Below are positions 50,667 to 60,293 of a stretch of 64,000 nucleotides of DNA, piece after piece. The first letter of the stretch is position 1. Each line of letters begins with the position of its first letter. The stretch lies in the NCBI GenBank assembly GCA_964501535.1, contig CAZCSV010000001.1:1-64000 (forward strand), written 5' to 3'. The DNA is from FEN-1279 sp964501535 (GTDB lineage: Bacteria; Bacteroidota; Ignavibacteria; Tepidaquicellales; Tepidaquicellaceae). Under the pieces are notes generated by a model. It was not told the DNA's origin, did no database searches, and was given only the letters and a program-made list of their open reading frames with translations. The position numbers and the translations under genes were made by a program.

Positions 50667-51008
50667 TTGAAAAAAAAAGGAAAGATATCGGATTCTAATC
50701 GGATTAAACTGGAACAGAAAACTATAGACAAAATGATTAGAATTTACTGTTACGGAAAACATATGACACACGGTGTCCTTTGTGAGGAATGCAAAAATTT
50801 GTACGAATATGCCTCTCAACGCCTGTTGTACTGCCCGTTTGAGAACAATAAACCCGTATGCTCCAATTGTACTGTCCATTGCTATAAACCTGAAATGAGA
50901 CAAAAAATTAAAGATGTTATGAGGTATTCCGGACCCAAAATGATTTTCAGACATCCGTATCTCGCTGTTATGCATTTGATCAACGAGAAAAAAGAAAAGA
51001 AATTGTAA
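50667..51008 (+). CDS. ygbA: YgbA-like 'nitrous oxide-stimulated promoter' family protein
   Basis: The 113-residue Cys-rich protein starts at TTG 50667 behind a good Shine-Dalgarno AAGGAG (50657-50662). It matches YgbA: YGKHMTHGVLCEECKNLYEYASQRL, with split Cys pairs CEEC, YCPF, VCSNCTVHCY and the closing PEMRQKIKDVMRYSGPKMI and FRHPYLAVMHL. In E. coli ygbA belongs to the NsrR regulon and is linked to recovery from nitric oxide stress. The seven cysteines suggest metal or cluster binding. It stands alone. Confidence 0.88.
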   Translation: MKKKGKISDSNRIKLEQKTIDKMIRIYCYGKHMTHGVLCEECKNLYEYASQRLLYCPFENNKPVCSNCTVHCYKPEMRQKIKDVMRYSGPKMIFRHPYLAVMHLINEKKEKKL

Positions 51009-51072
51009 AAAAGAAAAACTAATTCATTGATTATCTTATATTGAATTGTTATTTATTGTAAAAATCTTGTAT

Positions 51073-51612
51073 ATGAAAATATTTTTCCCGCTCATCTTTA
51101 TGCTTTGTCTTTTTTCTGTTTCTTCTTCGCAGACCCCCTCTTTTTCTGTTAAATTCAGACTTGAAGAAATTATGTATCATGGGGATACGTGCAGTAGTAT
51201 ATATACTGTCAGTCTTGTAAGATGCAGATTCCACGAACCGGATATTAAATATACTGTTGATACTTCAAAAGTAGATTGGAATGACCTGCGTGAATATGTT
51301 TATAAAGATTTAAATTGTGTAGAGATTGATAAATTCACCAAAAATTCCTACGTCACAGATTATTATTTCCGGAATCACGACTATGCCTTCGAAAGTATAA
51401 TTAAAATAAATTTGTACCGGGAAAAGTGCGGCAGAGTCGATACTATGATATTAAACTTTCTTGTTAAAATCAGCTCATTCGTGACATCTGTCGATTTTGG
51501 TATTTTATACTTCTCTCCTGGTATATACGATTTGACCGAAGATATGATTTATGTTTTTGATAGCAAAAGCTGCCTTGTAATAAAACCTAAAGAAAATATT
51601 TTGCCTAAATGA
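51073..51612 (+). CDS. Exported protein of unknown function
   Basis: The 179-residue protein starts at ATG 51073, immediately at a signal peptide (KIFFPLIFMLCLFSVSSSQ). A TTG 27 bp earlier is less likely because it would add polar and hydrophobic residues before the signal. The mature domain has four cysteines spread as two possible disulfide pairs (DTCSSI; VRCRFHE; LNCVEID; EKCGRVD) and beta-rich segments. No family is recognised. It overlaps the TPM-domain gene by 4 bp (ATGA), so the two are co-translated. Confidence 0.55.
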   Translation: MKIFFPLIFMLCLFSVSSSQTPSFSVKFRLEEIMYHGDTCSSIYTVSLVRCRFHEPDIKYTVDTSKVDWNDLREYVYKDLNCVEIDKFTKNSYVTDYYFRNHDYAFESIIKINLYREKCGRVDTMILNFLVKISSFVTSVDFGILYFSPGIYDLTEDMIYVFDSKSCLVIKPKENILPK

Positions 51613-52409
51613 AAAAAACTATAAAAATATTTTTCTTCCTTCTGTTCCTCCCGGTTTTTACGCTGTCTCAGACGCAGGATGAATCTTTGATAAAGAATCC
51701 TCCTGAACTTACTGAATATGTAACCGATGAAACCGGAACCCTTTCGAAAGCACAGGTCGATTATCTCAGTTTGAAACTATACAATTTCTTCGACTCTACA
51801 TCAACACAGGTTGTCGTGTATATGATTAATACTCTTAATGGAGAACCGATTGAACAGGTCGCTTATGAAATTGCAATGAAAAATAAAATAGGAAAGAAGG
51901 GCTATGATAATGGAGTCTTGTTTCTAATTGCTAAGGATGACCGCAAATTGAGAATAGAAGTAGGATACGGCCTGGAAGGTGTATTGACGGATGCACTGTC
52001 CGCTCAGATTATAAGAGATGAGATTACTCCGCATTTTAAAAATAATGATTATTATACCGGGATTAGTAGGGGAATCGACGCAATTGTCTCCGCTGTTAAA
52101 GGAGAATATAAATTAAGTTCGGAAAAAAAATATAATGAACCCTCCGCAGTAAAAACATCCCTTACTTTAGTTTTTGCACTGGTTGGTTCTGTAATGCTCA
52201 TAATTTTTGTCTTTTGGATAATCGCTATCTTTTCTTCTAAAACAAAATATGTTGGGGGAAGCATCTCATCTTCAGGCTCGTATAGGTCTTATTCAGGTTC
52301 GGGATATTCTTCATCCTCATCGGGTAGTTCCTCTTCATCATCTTCAAGTTCAGGCTTTTCCGGTGGAGGAGGAAGTTTCGGCGGCGGTGGTGCTAGCGGA
52401 AGCTGGTAA
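51609..52409 (+). CDS. TPM-domain (TLP18.3/Psb32/MOLO-1) membrane-anchored protein
   Basis: The 266-residue protein has a signal peptide (about 1-20, LSQ), then the TPM domain (about 35-160): EYVTDETGTLSKAQVDYLSLKL, STQVVVYMINTLNGEPIEQV, NGVLFLIAKDDRKLRIEVGYGLEG, and IIRDEITPHFKNNDYYTGISRG. A transmembrane helix lies at about 183-205. The tail is Ser/Gly-rich with long Ser runs and ends FGGGGASGSW, the typical low-complexity end of bacterial YgcG-like proteins. Function in bacteria is not established. It is translationally coupled to the exported protein upstream. Confidence 0.85.
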   Translation: MKKTIKIFFFLLFLPVFTLSQTQDESLIKNPPELTEYVTDETGTLSKAQVDYLSLKLYNFFDSTSTQVVVYMINTLNGEPIEQVAYEIAMKNKIGKKGYDNGVLFLIAKDDRKLRIEVGYGLEGVLTDALSAQIIRDEITPHFKNNDYYTGISRGIDAIVSAVKGEYKLSSEKKYNEPSAVKTSLTLVFALVGSVMLIIFVFWIIAIFSSKTKYVGGSISSSGSYRSYSGSGYSSSSSGSSSSSSSSSGFSGGGGSFGGGGASGSW

Positions 52410-52462
52410 ATAGTTGATTCATCTAATGCGTAAATGGTTCTTCTAAAAAAAATGATAATTAT

Positions 52463-54004
52463 ATGAAAGAACTTTTTTCTAAAGATAACGTACATCTGAC
52501 CATTTTAGCTTTTTTTAATTTTTTAATTATTTATGCATCCACTTTTATCCCGGGATATGAATATTTTATTGATGAACCGTATTATATTGCCTGTGCTGAT
52601 AATCCCGCATTCGGATATGTAGACCACCCGCCCCTTGCACCTGTAATACTGATGTTTTATAAATTCCTTTTCGGAGAATCGTTATATTCAATTAGATTTT
52701 TAGCTGCTTTAATCTCGTCCTCTACGGTTTTTCTTACAGGGATAGTTACGAAACAACTCGGGGGAAATAGACCTGCGCAGTCATTAGCTTCGCTCTGTAT
52801 AATCCTTACTCCGATTTTTGCTATTTTCGGAAGTTATTATTCTATGAATGCCTTTGAACCTTTGCTGTGCTTGGCGTCTGTATATTATATTATTAAAATG
52901 ATTAAAGAAGAAAATGCAAGATACTGGATTCATATTGGTATAATATTTGGTCTCTTGATTATAAACAAACATACTGCAGGATTGTTTATTTTATCCTTTA
53001 TTTTATCCTTATTACTTACAAAAAATAGGAGGTTTTTATTTACTAAAAATATTTTATTCTGTGTTTTAATTACTTCAATAATATTTATCCCGAATTTGAT
53101 ATGGCAGATTCAAAACGGTTTTCCTTCGGTTGAATTTTATGTTAATAACATCGTACATAAAAATCTCCCCATACCCCAGGTTGAATATATTATCCTTCAG
53201 ATTATTGCGTATAATCCGTTTGTTTTTATTATATCTGTTGCTGGAACTGTTTTCCTCTTTGTTAATAAAGATTTAAAAGCATTTAAAGTGCTTGGGATAG
53301 CATTTATTTTAATATTTTTGTTTTTCTTTATTACAAAAACAGGAAGGGTCGACAGGTCTTCATTTGGATATGTTTGTGTAATTCCTGCAGGTGCAATTTC
53401 AATCGTTTACTTGGTTAATAAAATCAGGCAAAGATGGATTTATTTTGTGTATGTGTTTTTGATGTTTGCATTCTTTGCTTTCTTTATACCGATAGTAATA
53501 CCTTATCTCGATTATGAAACTTCTGCAAAACTGACTAATCTGGCGGGATTAAATACCGAAATTGAGAAGGGTAAAAAACCCTTAATACATCAGATGCTGG
53601 CAGATAGAATCGGATGGAAAGAAAAGGTTGATATGGTCGGAAAAGTATACCTGTCTTTTCCTGAGGAAGAAAGAAATAAGATTATAATTTCAGGGGATAA
53701 TTATGGTAATGCAGGTTCTCTGGAATTATACGGAAAAAAATACGGATTCAAAAATATTGTCTGCGGTCATAATAATTATTATTTGTGGAGTAAAAACCGG
53801 CTGAATGGTGACATTGTACTTATGCTAACTAATAAAAGAAGCACTAAAGGATTAAAAGAAGATTATGAAATAGTAGATACGACAAACGTTTTGTTTGATA
53901 ATATTTATTGTTCGCCCCACGAAAGGAATCTAACGGTATATATTTGTAAAAAACCGAAACATTCTTTGGAGGAATTACTGGAAGGTGCAAAATTTTATTA
54001 TTAA
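52463..54004 (+). CDS. GT39/PMT-like GT-C membrane glycosyltransferase
   Basis: The 513-residue protein has about ten transmembrane helices. The first periplasmic loop carries YEYFIDEPYYIACADNPAFG and DHPPLAP, the acidic and DHPP motif of PMT_2 / ArnT-like enzymes. RSSFGYVCVIPAGAISIVY and the C-terminal soluble segment (from about 360) fit the family. Donor is probably a polyprenyl-phosphate sugar; acceptor unknown. It shares no close similarity with the other GT-C enzyme (12427) beyond the fold. Expression appears independent of the TPM gene (53-bp gap). Confidence 0.8.
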   Translation: MKELFSKDNVHLTILAFFNFLIIYASTFIPGYEYFIDEPYYIACADNPAFGYVDHPPLAPVILMFYKFLFGESLYSIRFLAALISSSTVFLTGIVTKQLGGNRPAQSLASLCIILTPIFAIFGSYYSMNAFEPLLCLASVYYIIKMIKEENARYWIHIGIIFGLLIINKHTAGLFILSFILSLLLTKNRRFLFTKNILFCVLITSIIFIPNLIWQIQNGFPSVEFYVNNIVHKNLPIPQVEYIILQIIAYNPFVFIISVAGTVFLFVNKDLKAFKVLGIAFILIFLFFFITKTGRVDRSSFGYVCVIPAGAISIVYLVNKIRQRWIYFVYVFLMFAFFAFFIPIVIPYLDYETSAKLTNLAGLNTEIEKGKKPLIHQMLADRIGWKEKVDMVGKVYLSFPEEERNKIIISGDNYGNAGSLELYGKKYGFKNIVCGHNNYYLWSKNRLNGDIVLMLTNKRSTKGLKEDYEIVDTTNVLFDNIYCSPHERNLTVYICKKPKHSLEELLEGAKFYY

Positions 54005-54382
54005 ATAAATTTTCATTTGAAAAATATTTGTGATTAAAATTAAATAATTCTTGTAGAATATATGAATAAATTTACCGTGACAGACCCCCCAATTGAATTC
54101 AAATGATCTCATCCTTCTTCGGCGAACTTACAATGATGGAATCAAGTATGCTTATATAGAAACATACCAATTATCATTTAATTCAATTCAGTGTTCAATA
54201 TTGAATATAGTACATTTTTTGCTCTTTACGCTTTTACAAAATATCTTAATAATATAATATTTTTTTATTATATTATGTAATATAAATACTGCACCGTTTT
54301 ATTGCAAAGAATCTAAAGTCTGTCATTTCTAATTGTAATAAAATAGTTTATTTGTATGACCGAATAGTAACAAAATTGTTAG
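54005..54382. other. Long AT-rich intergenic region
   Basis: This 378-bp gap upstream of the propeller sensor holds no gene I can support. A short open stretch at about 54102-54250 lacks a start and ribosome site. The region around 54080-54145 is less AT-rich than its surroundings, for no visible reason. The promoter of the sensor kinase must lie here. Confidence 0.55.
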
Positions 54383-57300
54383 ATGAAGTTATTAGAAAAA
54401 ATTAAATATTTAATTCTTGCAATTTTATTTTTTCTGGCAATTCCAGTCGAGATATATAGCCAGTCATATTTTGTGCATAATTATTCTATAGAAAGCGGTT
54501 TACCGACGAGTAACATTCTGGATGTTACTCAGGATTTTAAGGGCAGAATGTGGTTTGCTACAGCACTTGGCATTTCTGTCTACGATGGATTTCAATGGGA
54601 AAATATTGACGGTAAAAAAGGACTTCCAAGCTCTAAATACCGCAGAATAAAAACCGATGAAAAAGGGATTATCTGGTGTATGCCGCATTACGTTTGCGAA
54701 TCGGTAGTATATTATTCTGGTGATTCAATGAAAACTGTTAATTCACCGGATGTTAGGAGGGAAAATGGCAGCCTTTTTGTTACTTCGTTCGACCTTTTTT
54801 ATGAAAACGAAGAACCGGTACTCTGCGTTGGCTCTACTAACGGTGTTTATCTTTATAAAAGAGGTTTGTGGACGAATTTTAATTCTAATAATGGATTATT
54901 GGCTAATCTGGTGCATGACGTCACCGCTTATAAAAATAAATTCTATGTTTCAACTCAAAAAGGTGCATCAATAATAAATGATGAGAATATTGATAATAGT
55001 TTAAATAATATCCTTAATAAAAAGAATCCTGAAATTTTGGCGATTTCTTTCGATAAAAATGACTCTGTGAACGGAGAATGTAAAATGTGGGTATTGGGCA
55101 GAAGCTGGTTAGGTTGGTTGCAAAATAATGAGTTGAAAATTCTAAACGATGATTTTATTCTCCCTATAGGTATTGAATTCCAAAATCCGTCTTTGGTGCC
55201 TGCCAAAAATAATATTATCTATTTTGGAAATTTTTATTATACTTTCTGTATTAATAAAATCAGCGGAGAACTTTATCCCCTAACTAATAAGCAGGGATTT
55301 AGATGCGATGGCAGTACATCTATTTTTATCGATAAAGAGGAAAATGTCTGGCAAACAGGTTCAAGAGGTGTAGATAAATTAAGTAATCTATATCTTGTTA
55401 ATTATTACTTGCATAATGGCTTGCTTGAGAATGAAGTATCTTCGATTCTTGAATATGAAAAGGATAAATTTATAATAGGCCATAATACGGGTGTTTCAAT
55501 ACTGAATAAAGATAAATTTTCTCTAATTAATTTCCCGTTAAGCGAATTAGGGTATACGGGCGAAAGCCGCGTACTTGATATTGCTAAAGGAAATGACGGG
55601 TCGATTTGGCTCGCATGCGCTTTTGCTGGGCTTGGAAAACTTGAAAAAGACGGAATTATAAAATGGATTAAATTTAATTATGATAATTATGTAAGTTCGG
55701 TTACAATTGATAAAAACGGTGTCGTTTGGGTGACATCTAACGACGGAGTCTATATTGTAAAAAATGGTAGATTCGAAGAACAGAAAGATTTAAAGATTAA
55801 TAAGAAATTTTATAGACGTATCTTCTTTACCGGAAATGATGAACTCTTTTTGGCTTCACTGGAGGGATTAATATGGAAAACGAAAAATAATATTAAATAT
55901 TTATCGGTAAAAGATAAAGAACAGGCAAATAATGTCTATTCCGTATTCAAGGATAATAAAAATAATGTTTTCATTGGAACAAGAGACGGATTGTATATTC
56001 TGAAAAATGATTCTTATGAAAAATATTATAACCTTGATAATGGCTTTAAAATCGATATAGCCGTTTATTCTATTCTGCAGGATGATTCGGGTAATTATTG
56101 GTTCGGCACGGACGATGGCATGATTAAATGGAACGGGATGGATAATAAGAGCTTTGTATTTACTAAAGGTAACGGCTTGTCAGGTAGAGAAATAAATCGG
56201 GCGGCTTTAATTAAAGATTCAAAAGGAAATATTTGGATTGGAACTGAATCGGGACTGACTTGCTATAGACCTGCTTTTGATAATAAAAATATTCCTGTCC
56301 CTAAAATACTTATGCTCTATGCCGAAGACGCTGAAGGAAATAAATATTCCCTTATACAAAAAGTGGAACTGAAAAGTAAATATAGTACGTTGAATTTTGT
56401 TTTCAGGGGAATTTCTTATTACAACGAAAATTATATACAGTATAAAATAAAACTCGAGGGCTTCGATGCTGACTGGTATGACATTAATCAGTCGCAAATC
56501 GATAAAATCAGATATACGAACTTAATTCCGGGTGATTATAAACTTCTGGTCACCGCTAAAAATACTTCAGGTGAATGGAGCGAAATTGTGGAATCTTCTG
56601 TGATTACAATAGAAAAACCCTTTTATCAGAAATGGTGGTTCTATGTTATGATGATTCTCGTTTTCCTGATTCTGTTGTATGTCCTTTACAGAATTTATAT
56701 TGTAAGATTGTATTTCGCGAAACTTGAAAAACAGGTCAATGAAAGAACTGCAGAATTAAGGGAAACCGAAAAAGCTTTGAGAAAATCACAATCTGAACTG
56801 GAAGAAAAAGTAATCGAAAGAACTTCGGAATTGGCGAATGTGAATGAACAATTAAAAGAACTAAATGCATCTAAAGATAAATTTTTCTCGATTATTGCGC
56901 ATGATATGAAAAGTCCCTTTACAGGTCTGCTGGGCTATTCTGAAATTCTGAAAAACGAAGCATCCACGATGGATAAAAATACTATTATCGAATATACTGA
57001 AAATCTGCATAAAAATTTGAAGAATACTTATAACCTCCTTGAGAATTTGCTTAACTGGGCTTTGTTCCAGACAGGAAGAATGGAATTTTATCCGGAACAG
57101 GTTGATGTTTATCTGCTGGTACAGGGAATTGTTGATGTGCTAAAAGTAAATTCCGGTGCAAAAAATATTTCAATCAAAAATCATGTTACTATTAATACTA
57201 ATGTTAAAGGCGATAAAAATATGCTGAGAACCGTTATTTATAACCTCGTGTCAAATGCAGTAAAATTCACGAACAGAGGCGGTTTGATTGTGATTTCATC

Positions 57301-57547
57301 GGAAATTATAAATGGTTCAGTGGAAATTTCCGTTACGGACAATGGGGTGGGAATCCCGAAAGATATTATCGACGTTTTGTTTAAGTTAGACTCTAATGTC
57401 TCTACAAGAGGAACTGAAATGGAGAAAGGAACAGGTTTAGGTTTGCTGCTGTGTAAGGAAATTATCGAAAAACATGATGGAAAAATATTTGTTGAAAGCG
57501 AAATGGGAAAAGGTACTACTTTTAAAATTCAATTACCATCAGAATAA
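54383..57547 (+). CDS. Two-component propeller sensor histidine kinase
   Basis: The 1054-residue protein has a signal peptide, then a periplasmic part of some 720 residues built from reg_prop repeats (e.g. GRMWFATALGISVYDGFQW, GNYWFGTDDGMIKWNG, GNIWIGTESGLTCYRP), which form two seven-bladed propellers. A Y_Y_Y domain follows (about 650-745; YIQYKIKLEGFDADWYDI), then a transmembrane helix (about 753-775). A coiled coil and HisKA come next, with His840 in IIAHDMKSPFTGLLGY, and the HATPase domain (NLVSNAVKFTNRG; DNGVGIP; GTGLGLLLC). It ends there: no receiver or AraC domain, unlike hybrid two-component systems of gut Bacteroides. The partner regulator must be elsewhere; no regulator is adjacent. 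Ligands of such propellers are often oligosaccharides, but this is untested here. Confidence 0.9.
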   Translation: MKLLEKIKYLILAILFFLAIPVEIYSQSYFVHNYSIESGLPTSNILDVTQDFKGRMWFATALGISVYDGFQWENIDGKKGLPSSKYRRIKTDEKGIIWCMPHYVCESVVYYSGDSMKTVNSPDVRRENGSLFVTSFDLFYENEEPVLCVGSTNGVYLYKRGLWTNFNSNNGLLANLVHDVTAYKNKFYVSTQKGASIINDENIDNSLNNILNKKNPEILAISFDKNDSVNGECKMWVLGRSWLGWLQNNELKILNDDFILPIGIEFQNPSLVPAKNNIIYFGNFYYTFCINKISGELYPLTNKQGFRCDGSTSIFIDKEENVWQTGSRGVDKLSNLYLVNYYLHNGLLENEVSSILEYEKDKFIIGHNTGVSILNKDKFSLINFPLSELGYTGESRVLDIAKGNDGSIWLACAFAGLGKLEKDGIIKWIKFNYDNYVSSVTIDKNGVVWVTSNDGVYIVKNGRFEEQKDLKINKKFYRRIFFTGNDELFLASLEGLIWKTKNNIKYLSVKDKEQANNVYSVFKDNKNNVFIGTRDGLYILKNDSYEKYYNLDNGFKIDIAVYSILQDDSGNYWFGTDDGMIKWNGMDNKSFVFTKGNGLSGREINRAALIKDSKGNIWIGTESGLTCYRPAFDNKNIPVPKILMLYAEDAEGNKYSLIQKVELKSKYSTLNFVFRGISYYNENYIQYKIKLEGFDADWYDINQSQIDKIRYTNLIPGDYKLLVTAKNTSGEWSEIVESSVITIEKPFYQKWWFYVMMILVFLILLYVLYRIYIVRLYFAKLEKQVNERTAELRETEKALRKSQSELEEKVIERTSELANVNEQLKELNASKDKFFSIIAHDMKSPFTGLLGYSEILKNEASTMDKNTIIEYTENLHKNLKNTYNLLENLLNWALFQTGRMEFYPEQVDVYLLVQGIVDVLKVNSGAKNISIKNHVTINTNVKGDKNMLRTVIYNLVSNAVKFTNRGGLIVISSEIINGSVEISVTDNGVGIPKDIIDVLFKLDSNVSTRGTEMEKGTGLGLLLCKEIIEKHDGKIFVESEMGKGTTFKIQLPSE

Positions 57548-57752
57548 AACTTATTATAGTCTGAGTCATGTTTGGTTAAAGAGATATTTGTAAAAATATT
57601 TTTTAAATAAATTCCTGACATCATATAGAAGTTATTATTTTATCAAAATTTAAAAGTATAAAGTTTTATTGAAATATTTTTACACTAATATTTTATTAAA
57701 ATTGTTTTAAATTAAAATATTATATTAAAATTTATAAATTTAATTCTGATTT

Positions 57753-58883
57753 TTGAACATACTCTTAAAGGAAGTAAAAAATAAAAGAGATCTAAAAAAA
57801 TTTGTTAAGTTCCCATTTAAATTGTACAAAAATTGTCCCCAATGGGTGCCACCTGTATTTCTCGATGAAATAAATACTCTCTCACCGAAGAAAAATCCTG
57901 CATTTGATTATTGCGAATGCAAATTATGGCTTGCGTATAAAAACGGTAAACTTCTGGGAAGAATTGCCGGAATTATCAATAAAAAATATATAGATATTTG
58001 GAACAAAAAAGCAGCGAGATTTGGATGGTTCGATTTTGTTGACGATGAAGATGTGTCTGCTGCTTTGATTAATGCAGTGATTAACTGGGCTTTGGAAAAT
58101 AAATTGGAATATGTTCACGGTCCACTGGGATTTACTGATTTGGATTACGAGGGAATGCTTATCGAAGGGTTTAATGAAGTAGGTACTATGGCTACGATTT
58201 ATAATTACGACTATTACCCCAAACATATCGAAAAATTGGGATTTGTGAAAGAAGCCGACTGGGTGGAATTTGAAATTAAAGTACCGAAAGAAATTCCCGA
58301 AAAAGCTGAAAGAATTGCCGCTATCGTGAAAAATAAATCCGATATCAAAGTCTTGGAAGCTAAAAAAACAAAGGATATGCTGCCTTATGGGAAAGGAGTT
58401 TTCCGACTGATAAATGAATCCTATCGGGATTTGTTCGGATTTGTACCCTTAACAGAAAAACAAATTGATAAATATATTAAACAGTATTTTGGATTTATTT
58501 CTCCCGACTATGTTAAAATATTGACCGATGGTGAAGGGAAAGTCGCAGGTTTCGTTATCGGAATGCCTTCCCTTACAAAAGCATTGCAGAAATCTAGAGG
58601 TAAACTCTTACCGTTCGGCTTTATATATTTATTGCGTGCCTTAAAGAAAAATAACCGGTATGTTGATTTGTATCTCGGTGCGATTAGACCTGATTTGCAG
58701 GGAAAAGGCGCTGACGCTTTGCTGATGACTGAATTTACAAGGTCGTGTATCAAAAATAATATTATATCCGCTGAATCTAATATTGAACTTGAAACAAATG
58801 TTCAGGTCCAGGGACACTGGAAATACTATAATTCACGCCAGCATAAAAGAAGAAGATGTTATATAAAAAAAATTATTGATTAG
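57753..58883 (+). CDS. GNAT-superfamily-like protein (YghO-type)
   Basis: The 376-residue protein starts at TTG 57753. An N-terminal module of about 190 residues contains PQWVPPVFLDEINTLSPKKNP and KLLGRIAGIINKKY and GFTDLDYEGMLIEGF. The C-terminal half has GKVAGFVIGMPSLTKALQKS, DLYLGAIRPDLQGKGADALL and ESNIELETNVQVQGHWKYY, an acetyl-CoA-type GNAT pattern. E. coli YghO and related uncharacterised proteins look like this. Substrate is unknown. Upstream AT-rich DNA has no good ribosome site apart from A-rich sequence. Confidence 0.7.
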   Translation: MNILLKEVKNKRDLKKFVKFPFKLYKNCPQWVPPVFLDEINTLSPKKNPAFDYCECKLWLAYKNGKLLGRIAGIINKKYIDIWNKKAARFGWFDFVDDEDVSAALINAVINWALENKLEYVHGPLGFTDLDYEGMLIEGFNEVGTMATIYNYDYYPKHIEKLGFVKEADWVEFEIKVPKEIPEKAERIAAIVKNKSDIKVLEAKKTKDMLPYGKGVFRLINESYRDLFGFVPLTEKQIDKYIKQYFGFISPDYVKILTDGEGKVAGFVIGMPSLTKALQKSRGKLLPFGFIYLLRALKKNNRYVDLYLGAIRPDLQGKGADALLMTEFTRSCIKNNIISAESNIELETNVQVQGHWKYYNSRQHKRRRCYIKKIID

Positions 58884-58892
58884 TCTTGTAAA

Positions 58893-59300
58893 TCAGTTAA
58901 ATTTTAATTTTATGGTCTGCTTTAATTCTGTATGCAGACTCTTTCCCACAGGACAGTTTAGTGTGCATTCCTCGATAATCCTTTTTTCCTTTTCCGTATA
59001 ATTATTATTGGGAAATTCAAATCCTAGTACTATTTCCGATATCCTCCTCGGATTTTCTTCCATTATTTTTGTGATTTCTACTGTAGTTCCTTCTGTGGAA
59101 AAATTATGACTGTCTGCTGCTATCCCGATTATTGTCAGCATGCAGGAACCTAATGCGGCCGATACCAAATCGGTAGGGGAGAAATACTCACCTTTTCCGC
59201 AGTTGTCCGTCGGAGCATCGGTTGTTATTTGCTTCCCGGATTTTATATGCGTCGCTGAAGTCCTTAATTCTCCTGTGTATATGGTTTTTATTGTTGGCAT
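58893..59300 (-). CDS. OsmC/Ohr family peroxiredoxin-like protein
   Basis: The 135-residue protein has the two catalytic cysteines of the OsmC family, in ALGSCMLTIIGI (Cys about 53) and TLNCPVGKSL (Cys about 116). GKGEYFSPTDLVSAAL is the strongly conserved central segment. Members reduce organic hydroperoxides or related electrophiles, using lipoyl or thiol reductants. The gene is monocistronic, converging with the GNAT-like gene. Ohr-type or YhfA-type function cannot be separated. Confidence 0.88.
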   Translation of the reverse strand: MPTIKTIYTGELRTSATHIKSGKQITTDAPTDNCGKGEYFSPTDLVSAALGSCMLTIIGIAADSHNFSTEGTTVEITKIMEENPRRISEIVLGFEFPNNNYTEKEKRIIEECTLNCPVGKSLHTELKQTIKLKFN

Positions 59301-59396
59301 ATTTTAAATATTTTAGTTAATTTAATAATGTAATAAATAAATTGAAATTCAATTAAATTTTAATCTTATTTTACTTAAATATTAAAATAAAATATT

Positions 59397-60254
59397 ATGA
59401 CTGCAAAAATAAAATCTTTATCTTTGTTATGCATATATTTCCTTTTATTCTCTTATGCGGAATCAAATGCTCAGATTGATACATCTATGAAAATGGGATG
59501 GAATCCGAGAGGTGTTATGTCTTTGAATCTTAGCCAGATGTCTTTCAGTAACTGGACTCAGGGAGGGGATAATTCATTTTCTTTTGCCAGTCTGGGAAAT
59601 TTTGGTGTGCATTATCTCCATAAAAACTGGAATGTATCGAATAAACTGAAAATAGCTTACGGACGCTCCAAAACAAGCGAAAACTATTATACAACGGATA
59701 ATGAACTGAGATTTGAAACTGTTGTAACACGGAAACTCGGTTGGAAACTTAATCCATATGTTAGTAATGAAGTCAGGACTGCTATCGCTAATGGATTCGA
59801 TTATAGCACTGACCAGGTATCTCAAATCGTTGCTTTCTTCGACCCGGGTTATCTTTCGCAATCCATTGGTTTTATTTATTCTCAAAAATATGTCACGACT
59901 AGACTTGGTGTTGGCTTTCAGGAAGTGTTTACGAATAAATTTAACCAGTACTCCGCTGACCCGGATAATCCCGATGAAATAAAAAAATTTAAATTTGATT
60001 CAGGTTTAGAATCCGTTACTGAAACTAATTATGAATTCATGAAAAATATGATGTATACCGGAAGACTTAGACTTTTTTCAAGATTCAATTCGCTCGATGT
60101 GTGGGACGTGAATTGGGATAATCTTATTACTGCAAAAGTCAATGACTATATTAATGTTAATTTTGGCGTGAATATAATCTATGAAAAATCACAATCACTT
60201 GAAACACAGGTTAAAGAAGCCTTGCAGATTGGATTTTCTTATGTGATATTTTAA
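59397..60254 (+). CDS. DUF3078-like outer-membrane protein
   Basis: This 285-residue protein has a signal peptide (about 1-24, SNAQ). The mature sequence begins GVMSLNLSQMSFSNWTQGG, the hallmark opening of DUF3078 proteins in Bacteroidota, and continues with strand pairs such as NWNVSNKLKIAYGRSKTSE and GWKLNPYVSNEVRTAIANGF. It ends with an aromatic-terminated strand, QIGFSYVIF. It is predicted to form a beta barrel in the outer membrane; function unknown. It converges with another barrel gene. Confidence 0.8.
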   Translation: MTAKIKSLSLLCIYFLLFSYAESNAQIDTSMKMGWNPRGVMSLNLSQMSFSNWTQGGDNSFSFASLGNFGVHYLHKNWNVSNKLKIAYGRSKTSENYYTTDNELRFETVVTRKLGWKLNPYVSNEVRTAIANGFDYSTDQVSQIVAFFDPGYLSQSIGFIYSQKYVTTRLGVGFQEVFTNKFNQYSADPDNPDEIKKFKFDSGLESVTETNYEFMKNMMYTGRLRLFSRFNSLDVWDVNWDNLITAKVNDYINVNFGVNIIYEKSQSLETQVKEALQIGFSYVIF

Positions 60255-60267
60255 AAATAAATTTAAA

Positions 60268-60293
60268 AGGGAAGTCTCTGCTTTTTCTTCCCT
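60268..60293. terminator. Weak bidirectional terminator between two barrel genes
   Basis: AGGGAAG (60268-60274) pairs with CTTCCCT (60287-60293) across 12 bases. The 3' arm overlaps the stop codon of the minus-strand barrel gene. T-rich tails are short on both sides, so efficiency is uncertain. Confidence 0.45.

Noticed and set aside
51046..51072. TTG start for the exported protein at 51073
   Set aside because: The ATG at 51073 lies directly at the signal peptide; the TTG would extend it in an unlikely way.
54102..54250. A remnant coding stretch, possibly of a transposase
   Set aside because: The frame has no start or ribosome site and shows no recognisable transposase motif; it is too short to support a pseudogene call.
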